From positions 1 through 64,000 of the forward strand of contig JAOPXU010000412.1 in assembly GCA_025964985.1 (NCBI GenBank): DNA of 64,000 nt, read 5' to 3'. The translations under genes and the position numbers were made by a program. This document shows, one piece after another, positions 9,777-17,952 of this stretch; position 1 is the stretch's first letter; each line of letters begins with the position of its first letter. The notes beneath the pieces were generated by a model. The model saw only the letters and a program-made list of their open reading frames with translations. It was not told the origin of the DNA and did not search any database. This DNA comes from Nocardioides sp. (lineage in GTDB: Bacteria > Actinomycetota > Actinomycetes > Propionibacteriales > Nocardioidaceae).

Positions 9777-10453
9777 CCACGCGACCCGTCCCGACCTCCC
9801 CCACCGTCCGGTCGGCCTGGAACATCGCTCTGTCCGCAGGCGCCGGCCTGCTGGCCCTCTACACCCTCGCGGTCTGGACGATGGCCGGTCAGATCGCCGA
9901 CACCCGCGCCATGATGGTCGCCGGATCCGTGCTCAGCGATGCCATGTGGACCGACGCGCTGCTCGAACTCATCTCGCCGGCCACGGTGCTTGCCGCGCTG
10001 TGTCTCATCGTGGCCGCAGCCCTGGGACTGCGCGGCCCGGCCGCCGCGGCCTCGGCCGGAGCCACCGTCGTGGCCACCATGATCGCCTCAGAGCTCCTCA
10101 AGCTCGTCCTGGTCCGCCCGGACTGGTTCGACGACGCCGGCAACAGCCTGCCCAGCGGCCACGTCTCGGCTGTCGCAGGGCTGGCCGTGGCGGCCTACGT
10201 CGCCGTACCGCGTCCCGCGCGAGCCGGGACCGCGGCCGCCGGAGCGGTCCTCGTCGCCGCCACGGGCGCGGCGACGATGGCTCTTGGCTGGCATCGACCG
10301 AGCGACGCGGCGGCCTCGGTCCTGCTCGCCGTCGGTGTCGGTGCCGCAGTTACCTACGTGAGCGCTGGTCTCACAGGCTGTGCACCCTCTTCGAGCGGGG
10401 CCCGAGGACCGCACGAGGATGCGCCGGTGCCGCTCACCTCAGGTACGTGGTGA
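9773..10453 (+). CDS. PAP2-superfamily phosphatase
   Basis: 'KLVLVRPDWF...NSLPSGHVSAVAGLAVAAY...ATMALGWHRPSDAAASVLLA' (KxxxRP / PSGH / xRxxxxxHxxxD-like). Confidence 0.8.
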   Translation: MTTRPVPTSPTVRSAWNIALSAGAGLLALYTLAVWTMAGQIADTRAMMVAGSVLSDAMWTDALLELISPATVLAALCLIVAAALGLRGPAAAASAGATVVATMIASELLKLVLVRPDWFDDAGNSLPSGHVSAVAGLAVAAYVAVPRPARAGTAAAGAVLVAATGAATMALGWHRPSDAAASVLLAVGVGAAVTYVSAGLTGCAPSSSGARGPHEDAPVPLTSGTW

Positions 10454-11292
10454 GCGGCGGTGCCGATGGCCGCGAACGGCACAACTACCACCGGCGTCAT
10501 GCCCGGTGCCCGGCTCGCTGGCGCCAGAGGCCCCGGACCGGTGAAACGTCTGCGAAGACCACATCGGAAGGCATAGCGCGACGGAAGCTGGCCCGAGCGT
10601 TGGTGTGGTCCTCGGTCGCCTTCGCCGCCACGTGCGTCGCTGTTGTGCGTGAGGACGCTTGGCTCACCATCTTCGATGGCGCCCTCGGCGGTCCTGCACA
10701 GCATGCCACCGCCTCGCACGACGGATTGCGCAGCTTCTGGTCGTGGATCGACACAGTGCAGTCACCGCATCACCAGCGCCTGATCATGCTCGCGGCGGCG
10801 GTGCTCCTCGCGGCGTCGAGGCGGTGGGCATTGGCAGTCAGGGTGGTGCTGGTCGTCGTGGCAGCCTGGTGGGTGGCGCCGACGGCCAAGTCGGTCTTTC
10901 AGCGTCAGCGTCCCACGTGGCCGGACTCGGTGATGGTGCTGGAGAGCTTTTCCTTTCCCTCCGGACACGCCGTCGCCGGGTGGGTCCTTGCCTGCGTCGC
11001 TGTCCTGGTGGCGGCCGAGACCTGCGCTGGAGTGCGGAGGGTGGCGATCATGGTGTGCGCGGCGGGTGCTGCCGTCCTGGTCTCGCTGGACCGGGTGTTC
11101 CTCGGCGTCCACTACGTCAGCGACGTCGCTGGTGGCGCCTTCCTTGCTGTAGCTGTCACCTGCGCGGCGTGGCTCGTGGTCCCGGACCGGCTCGCACGAG
11201 CCGTAGTAGGCGACACGGCCGAGGTCAGTTGTGCGCACGGCGAGCCGACCGGCCGTGGCATCGGCGTCGAGTTCACGCGTTGGGCTGGCTGA
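10450..11292 (+). CDS. PAP2-superfamily phosphatase (second, tandem)
   Basis: 'KSVFQRQRPTWPD...FSFPSGHAVAGWVLACVAVLVA...VSLDRVFLGVHYVSDVAGGAFLA'; GTGA overlap with preceding PAP2 gene. Confidence 0.85.
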   Translation: MSGGADGRERHNYHRRHARCPARWRQRPRTGETSAKTTSEGIARRKLARALVWSSVAFAATCVAVVREDAWLTIFDGALGGPAQHATASHDGLRSFWSWIDTVQSPHHQRLIMLAAAVLLAASRRWALAVRVVLVVVAAWWVAPTAKSVFQRQRPTWPDSVMVLESFSFPSGHAVAGWVLACVAVLVAAETCAGVRRVAIMVCAAGAAVLVSLDRVFLGVHYVSDVAGGAFLAVAVTCAAWLVVPDRLARAVVGDTAEVSCAHGEPTGRGIGVEFTRWAG

Positions 11293-11545
11293 TGCGGACG
11301 TGGTTGCCGAAGGGGTCGCGGATCCCGAAGTCGATGCCGTAAGGCTGCTGCACGGGGTCTTGGGTGATCTCGATACCGGCATTGCTCAGGGTCGCGTGGG
11401 CGGCGCCGAGGGTCGGGGCGACGCTTGCCAGGGTGAGGGCCGCGGGGACGGCGATGGATGTGAGCAGGGAGCGGGACGGCCTCGAGTGGTCCTGTCTTTG
11501 GTGATGTGCCGAACGCAATCTAGTGTTTGTTACGCAAGTTAACAA
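11282..11545 (-). pseudogene. C-terminal remnant of a VOC/glyoxalase-family protein
   Basis: 'AAHATLSNAGIEITQDPVQQPYGIDFGIRDPFGNHVRISQP' matches VOC C-terminus; the rest of the fold is missing. Confidence 0.6.
11527..11545. promoter_or_regulatory. Inverted repeat, candidate operator
   Basis: TTGTTA-CGCAAGT-TAACAA, perfect 6-bp arms, in an A/T-rich island upstream of 11657. Confidence 0.4.
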
Positions 11546-11656
11546 CTTTGGGGCCGCAGTGGGGTGTCGGGTCGAGATCCTTGCCGACCTGCGGCGGGGG
11601 GAGGAGAATCCGTCCCCTGTCGGTGTCGGAGACTCGGGCCGTTCGTAAGGAACAGC

Positions 11657-12073
11657 ATGAACATCACGATCACCTGCCTTGTCCCCCTGGCTGCGGTGCT
11701 GATGGCCACCGCGTGCGGCGGCGATGACGGCTCCACAGCCGAGGGACCAGCCGAGGGACCAGCCGGCGGGTCGTCATCGGCGGCGTCGAGCGCCGCTCTG
11801 GTCCCCGCAGGCATCGTTGCCTGTCTCGTCGACGCCGGACTCGACGCCGAAGAGGTGGAGTCGGGAGACACCGCTCGCATCGAAGTGCGCTATCCCCTCG
11901 ACACCACCAAGCTCGACTTCCGCGACACGCCCGCCGATGCCGAGCAGGACCTCGAGTTCGGCGAGGCGTACGACTTCAACGACTTCATCGTCGGGTCGGT
12001 CTACGTCCTGCTCGGTGACGATGACGAATCGGCTGTGGAAGACCGGCCGATCATCGAAGGCTGCCTGTCGTGA
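11657..12073 (+). CDS. Hypothetical lipoprotein
   Basis: 'MNITITCLVPLAAVLMATACGGDDGS' lipobox signal peptide. Confidence 0.7.
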   Translation: MNITITCLVPLAAVLMATACGGDDGSTAEGPAEGPAGGSSSAASSAALVPAGIVACLVDAGLDAEEVESGDTARIEVRYPLDTTKLDFRDTPADAEQDLEFGEAYDFNDFIVGSVYVLLGDDDESAVEDRPIIEGCLS

Positions 12074-12123
12074 GTCTCATCGGCGCACAAGCCACGCAAC
12101 GGGAGCCTCGCGCCCCGGCGCGG

Positions 12124-12144
12124 GCGGCCGCTATCGGCGGCCGC
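12124..12144. terminator. GC hairpin, terminator-like
   Basis: GCGGCCGC-TATCG-GCGGCCGC, 8-bp stem, downstream of lipoprotein stop. Confidence 0.5.
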
Positions 12145-12233
12145 GCACCGGGCGTGCCGCAATTTGGTGAGTACTCCGCCGAGGATTCTCCGATCCGCCG
12201 ACACCAACGTGCTGGGTTTCCTAGGGTCCAGAC

Positions 12234-13178
12234 ATGATGCAGTCCCCCGCGGTGGCGACGATCCCGGAAGCGATCAGCGTGATGCAGGAACTGAGTTCGT
12301 CGCTGCCGGCCACGGATGGGGTGGCCTGCTTCAACAGCATGTACCTCCAGGTGACCGAGGCGGTCGGCGCGAAGCTCAGCGAGGGCGCGTTCGTCGATCC
12401 CGAGTTCATGGACCGGCTCGACGTCAACTTCGTCAACCTCTACCTGCGCAGCTACGCCGCGCACGGGTCCCAGGGGCAGGTGTGCCGTTCGTGGCGCACG
12501 CTGTTCGACCGCCGCGACGACGACCGCGTGCTGCCCTTGCAGTTCGCGCTGGCCGGCATGAACGCCCACATCAACCACGACCTGCCGCTCGCCGTGACGA
12601 TGACCTCCCAAGAACTGGGTCGACCGCCGTCGGCCCGAGGAGTCCGCGAGGACTTCCTCGCCGTCAACGCGGTCCTCGCGGAGGCCGACGACGCCGTGCG
12701 GGCCCGGCTGCAAGGCCCGGTCGCAGCGAGGCTGGACGAGCTCGCCGGTCCCGTGGACGACGTGATGGCCAGCTGGGGCATCGCGCAGGCCCGTGACCTG
12801 GCCTGGGGCCAGGCGCTGCGGCTGTGGGAGCTGCGCGAGGAGCAGCACCGCTCCGCCCGCTTCCTCGGTGCCCTCGACAGCGTCGTGTCGCTCGCCAGTC
12901 ACTGCCTGCTCGCGCCGATCGACGTGCGCGGCTCCCGTGCAGCCGACTTCATCAGCACCGCCTTCGGCGCGGTCGACGACTTCGGCGCCGGGATGCTCGA
13001 CGCCTTGTGGGGCAGCGATCGCGATGACAACCAGCCCGGCCCGTCGCTGTGGGACGACGATGATGACGGTGGCGACGACGGCGACAGTGGCGACGGTGTC
13101 GTCGACCGGGTGTTCGCCCGGCTCCGCGACCTCCGGCAAGGCGATGCCGAGCCGGTGCTTGCCCCCACCACCAGCTGA
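12234..13178 (+). CDS. DUF5995 family protein
   Basis: 'VACFNSMYLQVTEAV...FMDRLDVNFVNLYLRSY...WRTLFDRRDDDRVLPLQFALAGMNAHINHDLPLAV'. Confidence 0.75.
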   Translation: MMQSPAVATIPEAISVMQELSSSLPATDGVACFNSMYLQVTEAVGAKLSEGAFVDPEFMDRLDVNFVNLYLRSYAAHGSQGQVCRSWRTLFDRRDDDRVLPLQFALAGMNAHINHDLPLAVTMTSQELGRPPSARGVREDFLAVNAVLAEADDAVRARLQGPVAARLDELAGPVDDVMASWGIAQARDLAWGQALRLWELREEQHRSARFLGALDSVVSLASHCLLAPIDVRGSRAADFISTAFGAVDDFGAGMLDALWGSDRDDNQPGPSLWDDDDDGGDDGDSGDGVVDRVFARLRDLRQGDAEPVLAPTTS

Positions 13179-13193
13179 GGCGTCGACGGCGGT

Positions 13194-15110
13194 TCAGGTC
13201 GTCGTGGGTTCGGCACCCTTGGTCGCCTCGACCGGATCGACCGGACCGGCCGGAACGAGGCTGTCGGGTGGCGACATCGGTCGCAGGAGGCGCCGACCGA
13301 CCAGCCACCCTGCCCACGGGATGCCGATGAGGAAGAACGCCCGTTCGGGTGCGCCGGAGGTCACGTCGACGGCGTGGGTCACCTCGCCCCAGTTGAGGAT
13401 GGTGGCACTGAGCACCAGGTAGCCCACGAACATCAGGGTGCGACCGCCCTCGGGCAGGCGTTTGCTGCTGATCCGGGTGAAGCTGGAGTCGCTGAGGACG
13501 GAGTAGACGATCCCGACCACGACGGTGATCACCGCGGAGAGCCCGAAGATCGCGCCGAGAGCAGTGATCCAGTCCCCGCGGCTCAGCGCCAGCCAGGCGA
13601 ACACCGTGAACGCGGCCAGCGCGACGAGTCGTACGTCGTCGAGGCGCCGCCACCGCGCGGCGAGGACGACCGCGACCGCCACGGTCACCACGGCGTCGAC
13701 CAGGGGGTAGGAGAAGCCCGGGTTGGCGTCCCACGTCTGCAACCAGAGCTGGGGTGCCGCCCAGGCACAGATCACCACGAGGCCCGACGCCGTCTCCTTG
13801 GTCAGCAGACGTCGCTGCGACGTGCCGCGCGCCAGCCACAGTCCGACACCGAGACCCACCAGGGCGACGATGGGCAGACCGTGCTCGATGAGCCAGTCGG
13901 TCGGGAAGGCGTCGACGTAGCCGGGCAGGCGGTAGGCGTCGAAGTGGGTGACGGTGACGATCCCCGCCCCGAGCAAGACCATGAACACCAACACCGGAAG
14001 GGCCAGCACCACCACACTGCTGTAGACCAGCCGTTCCTTGGCCTGGTCGAACGCCGCGGTGACAGGGTGCCGGGTCACTGCGCGCACCAGCAGTGCGAGC
14101 AGCAGCACCGAGACCACCGTGCGCGCCACCGAGAGCCGGCTGTCGGCGAGGTAGGCCGCCCAGAAGTCGGTCTCGCGGCCGACGATCCACCAGAGCTTGA
14201 ACGCCAGCAGCACGACCAGCAGCAGTCGCAGGGCACCGACGGCGAGGTCGCGTGCGGCTTCGGCGACGCCCTCGGCCACGTCGAGGCTGAAGTCGACGAG
14301 CAGCACCCCGGAGACGAACAGCAGCGGCAGGAGCAGGGAGTCCACCTCGCCGATCGAGATCGACAGCAGGCTCTGGACCGCGCCTGGCGCTCCGTCGTCG
14401 ACGTAGGCGATGTGCACCCACAGGTGGCCGAGGAAGCACGCCGCTAGTCCCACCACGGTGCTCAGTCGCAGGACGGGTCGGGCCCAGCGGTCCACTCGCG
14501 GCACGAACGCGGCCAGGGCAGCGGCCAGCATCGCAACCCCGGGTGCGAGCCAGCCGGCGGTGATCACCTCGGAGCCGTAGCGGACGGCGAGGCTGTCGCC
14601 GACGTCGACCCCGGACCTGTTGCTGAGCCCGGCGGTCGTCACCAGGTACAGCGCTCCCACCGTCACGCGGACCGCGGCCGAGGAGGCCAGGGCGCCCCAC
14701 AACAGCAGGGTCCAGCCGACCGCGAAGGCGACCAGGGTGACCGGCAGCAGCCGCTCGGGCAGGAACACCAGCGTCGCCTCGTCGCCCGTCGGCAGCATGG
14801 TGCCGCGGCGCCACAGATCGCTGAACAGGGTCGAGGCGAGCAGGAGGGCCAGTGTCACCAGCCCGATGCGGGCTGCTTGGCGTTCGACCCAGGACGTGCC
14901 GGTCAGCGTCAGGTGGCTGTCGACGACGGGGTCGCGGAAGGCGGTCCTCCAGATGGGCCCGATGGGACGTGCGGCTCGCCGCGCCCGCCGGACGAGCGGT
15001 CCTGGCCGAGGTGCAGCACCAGCCGAGTCGGCCAGGTCGGCTGCGGTGGTCGATCCCGGTACGTCGGGAGCCGGAGACAGGGCGGACTGAGATGCGTCGA
15101 GTTCGGTCAC
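13194..15110 (-). CDS. Large polytopic membrane protein, unknown function
   Basis: 638 aa with many predicted TM helices; ATGA-type overlap with upstream gene. Confidence 0.8.
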   Translation of the reverse strand: MTELDASQSALSPAPDVPGSTTAADLADSAGAAPRPGPLVRRARRAARPIGPIWRTAFRDPVVDSHLTLTGTSWVERQAARIGLVTLALLLASTLFSDLWRRGTMLPTGDEATLVFLPERLLPVTLVAFAVGWTLLLWGALASSAAVRVTVGALYLVTTAGLSNRSGVDVGDSLAVRYGSEVITAGWLAPGVAMLAAALAAFVPRVDRWARPVLRLSTVVGLAACFLGHLWVHIAYVDDGAPGAVQSLLSISIGEVDSLLLPLLFVSGVLLVDFSLDVAEGVAEAARDLAVGALRLLLVVLLAFKLWWIVGRETDFWAAYLADSRLSVARTVVSVLLLALLVRAVTRHPVTAAFDQAKERLVYSSVVVLALPVLVFMVLLGAGIVTVTHFDAYRLPGYVDAFPTDWLIEHGLPIVALVGLGVGLWLARGTSQRRLLTKETASGLVVICAWAAPQLWLQTWDANPGFSYPLVDAVVTVAVAVVLAARWRRLDDVRLVALAAFTVFAWLALSRGDWITALGAIFGLSAVITVVVGIVYSVLSDSSFTRISSKRLPEGGRTLMFVGYLVLSATILNWGEVTHAVDVTSGAPERAFFLIGIPWAGWLVGRRLLRPMSPPDSLVPAGPVDPVEATKGAEPTTT

Positions 15111-17935
15111 GGTCGGGGCTCCAGGATCATCATGGCGCTGCCGAAGATGGTGGCGGGTACGAGCAGTCGGCCGTCGCGGGTCGCGCTGAACGACGGCGTC
15201 AGCGTGTAGCCATGCGACGGAGGCGCGAAGGCCCCCAGGAACGCTCCCGTGCGGGTGTCGTGCACCGAAATCCGGTACTCGCGTTGGTAGAGGTCGTGGG
15301 TGCGGCCCTGCTCAGCGACGTAGGTGCGGTCGCCGACGACCACAGGACGCCCGGCAAGTGCGGAGCTCAGCTGCAGCCGCCACAGCTCGGCCCCGGTGTC
15401 GGCGTCGAGGGCGAGCACGAGGCCGGACTGGTCGCCGTGCACGACGACCCCGTCGTCGGCGGCCGGCCCGAGCTCACCGAGCGGGCTCTCCACCACCCAG
15501 CGGACCTGGCCGGTCTCGGCGTCGACTGCGCCGATGCCGCTGGTGTCGGCGATCCGGAAGACCTGCCCGAACACCGTGCCGTCGTCGTACGCCAGGGCGC
15601 CCAGGGTCTGCCCGTCGGCCGCCTTCCACACCGGCTCGCCGGTGCGGCCGTCGTAACGGGCCAGACCGCCACCGCCGTAGACGACGTCGCCCACGGGCAG
15701 AGCCACGGGCGAGGTGCCGCCCATGTCACCGGGGACCTGCTGCACCCACATCGGCTTTCCGTCACGCGAGACACCCACGATCCCGGCACCCACTAGGGGC
15801 AGGAAGACGGCGTTCTCGCCGATGGCGGGCTGCGTGTACGGCGTGGGGGTGGTGGCCGGGTGCGTCCAGAGCGGGTCGCCGCCGTCCGGTCCGTAGGCGA
15901 GATACTCCTCGCCCTTCTGCACCACGACGAGGTCGTCGTCGACACTGACGCCCAGGCCCACCCCGGGCCCCTCGACCACCGTCTCGACCGTGCCGTCGGT
16001 GGTGCTGCGCAGCAGCGACTCGCCGCTGGGCGTGAAGAGGGTGGACCCAGACATGTCGGAGCCGAACGACGGCGACGCCGGCAGGTCACGAGTGCTCACG
16101 CGGAACCACACGCCACCGGTCGCCGCCTCCGCGGTGGTCGGGTAGGCGAACAGGGTGGTCTCCTGCCCGACGGCCTCGGTGTCCGCACCGATGACGAGCG
16201 AGCCGTTGACGAGTCCGAGGTCGAGGTCGCAGAGCAGGTCGCCGGAGACGCCGCGGGGCAGGTCCCACCCGGTGTCCTCGGCTCCGTCGTCGAGGTCGCG
16301 CACCGAGACCCGGCCCGCCTTGGACACGGTGATGACCTGCTCGCCGACGATCGCCGGGGCCACGACGGTGGTGGGGAGGTCGCGCTGCCAGCGCAGGTCG
16401 CCGTCCTCGAGGGCGTAGGACTCCAGGTGGTCGTCGTCACCGAGCAGCACGACCTCGTCCTCGCCGAGGGCCAGGTGGGTGGGCAGGTCGCGGCTGATCG
16501 CCTCCCACACGATGGTGCCGCCGCCGTCGAGGGCGTAGACGCTGCCGGCGTCGTCGGCGACGACCACGCGACCGTCACGCGCGAGGGGGCCGGCGGTGAG
16601 ACCGCTGCCGAGGTCTTGTCGCCACAGCTCGGAGCCGTCGTCGAGGTCCAGGGCGAAAACGCTGCCGGCCGGGTCGGCGACGACCAGTGCCCCGGTGTCG
16701 ACCGCCGGCGCCGTCGTGAGCCGCACCCCGAGGTCCTCGGTCCACTCGACCGCGCCGCTGGCCAGGTCGATCGCGGTCATCAGACCGTCGTCGCTGGCCA
16801 CCAGGGCCAGCGACCCGTCGACGGCCGGCTCGGTGGACACGATGTCGCCGAAATGGTGCACCCATCGAGCCGCACCGTCGGCGAGGTCGAGGGCCCACAG
16901 GTTCTTGGTGCCGTCGGCGACCAGTACCCGGTCGCCGGCCATGGCCGCGGTGGCGAGGATCGGGCCCTCGAGGCGGACCCGCCACCGGATGGCGCCGCTC
17001 GCGTGCTCACGGACCGTGACCTGGCCGTCCTCCTCGACCAGGACGGCGACCTCGTCGTCGCTCACGGGCGCCCAGCCCAGGTCGACGGCCGGGGTGTCGC
17101 TCCACGCCAGCGTGGGCTCGAGCCGGCCCTCGAGCACCGCACGGGTCCGTCCGGGGTCGAACCCGGCCTGGCTGCCCGGTCCCGGGTCGGCGTCCACGGC
17201 CGGTGGGCGCTCGGCGTACCAGCTGTCGGCGGCGCCGTGGAACTCGACGAGCTCCTCGGTGATGAGCTTTTGTCCGGGCAGGTCAAGCACGGTGCGCACG
17301 GCGCCGTAGCCCGGACAGGACCACTCCTCCACCACCTCGACGTCGGCGGGTTCGTCGCTGGGCTCCTCGTCGGGTGCGGTGACGGTCTGACGGGACTCGG
17401 TGTGCACGCAGTCGGTGAAGGTGCGGCCGCCGACCTCGAGGTCGGTGATGTCGAGGATCTCGGAGGTCGAGTCGAGGGTGAGCGACCCGACAAGTCCGTT
17501 GAAGGACCAGGTGGCGCCGACCTCCAGGGGCAGCTCGAAGGAGGCGGCGGGCGGTTCGACGGCGAAGTGCTGGGCCTGCTGCTGCAGGCCGTACTGGAGC
17601 AGCTGCTGTCCGTCGTCGCTGAGGTTGAGGTCGACGGTGTTGGAGGTGGGACCGCGCCCGGGATAGTCGGTGTAGCTGCTCTGCAGCTTGACCGCGTCGA
17701 GGGCCTCGGCGTTGAGTCCGGCGGGTCCGGTGATCTGCTTGGTGCGGGTCCCGGACGGCTCGTCCCCGGCACGGACGTCGTAGACCCAGGTGGTCCCCAG
17801 CTCCAACGGCTGGAGGAGGGCGAGCTCGTCGTCCTCAGGCGATGGTTCGGCGACGTGGACCAGCCCGGCCATGACAGCGGGGACCAGGACCAGCGGGGGC
17901 AGCCAGGCTGCGCCCCGCCTGGCCCGGGACGTCAT
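15107..17935 (-). CDS. Secreted PQQ-type beta-propeller repeat protein
   Basis: Repeats such as 'VFALDLDDGSELWRQDLGSGL', 'GSVYALDGGGTIVWEA', 'VLALDADTGAELWRLQLSS'; N-terminal signal anchor. Confidence 0.85.
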   Translation of the reverse strand: MTSRARRGAAWLPPLVLVPAVMAGLVHVAEPSPEDDELALLQPLELGTTWVYDVRAGDEPSGTRTKQITGPAGLNAEALDAVKLQSSYTDYPGRGPTSNTVDLNLSDDGQQLLQYGLQQQAQHFAVEPPAASFELPLEVGATWSFNGLVGSLTLDSTSEILDITDLEVGGRTFTDCVHTESRQTVTAPDEEPSDEPADVEVVEEWSCPGYGAVRTVLDLPGQKLITEELVEFHGAADSWYAERPPAVDADPGPGSQAGFDPGRTRAVLEGRLEPTLAWSDTPAVDLGWAPVSDDEVAVLVEEDGQVTVREHASGAIRWRVRLEGPILATAAMAGDRVLVADGTKNLWALDLADGAARWVHHFGDIVSTEPAVDGSLALVASDDGLMTAIDLASGAVEWTEDLGVRLTTAPAVDTGALVVADPAGSVFALDLDDGSELWRQDLGSGLTAGPLARDGRVVVADDAGSVYALDGGGTIVWEAISRDLPTHLALGEDEVVLLGDDDHLESYALEDGDLRWQRDLPTTVVAPAIVGEQVITVSKAGRVSVRDLDDGAEDTGWDLPRGVSGDLLCDLDLGLVNGSLVIGADTEAVGQETTLFAYPTTAEAATGGVWFRVSTRDLPASPSFGSDMSGSTLFTPSGESLLRSTTDGTVETVVEGPGVGLGVSVDDDLVVVQKGEEYLAYGPDGGDPLWTHPATTPTPYTQPAIGENAVFLPLVGAGIVGVSRDGKPMWVQQVPGDMGGTSPVALPVGDVVYGGGGLARYDGRTGEPVWKAADGQTLGALAYDDGTVFGQVFRIADTSGIGAVDAETGQVRWVVESPLGELGPAADDGVVVHGDQSGLVLALDADTGAELWRLQLSSALAGRPVVVGDRTYVAEQGRTHDLYQREYRISVHDTRTGAFLGAFAPPSHGYTLTPSFSATRDGRLLVPATIFGSAMMILEPRP

Positions 17936-17952
17936 GGCCGGGCGGCTCACGG

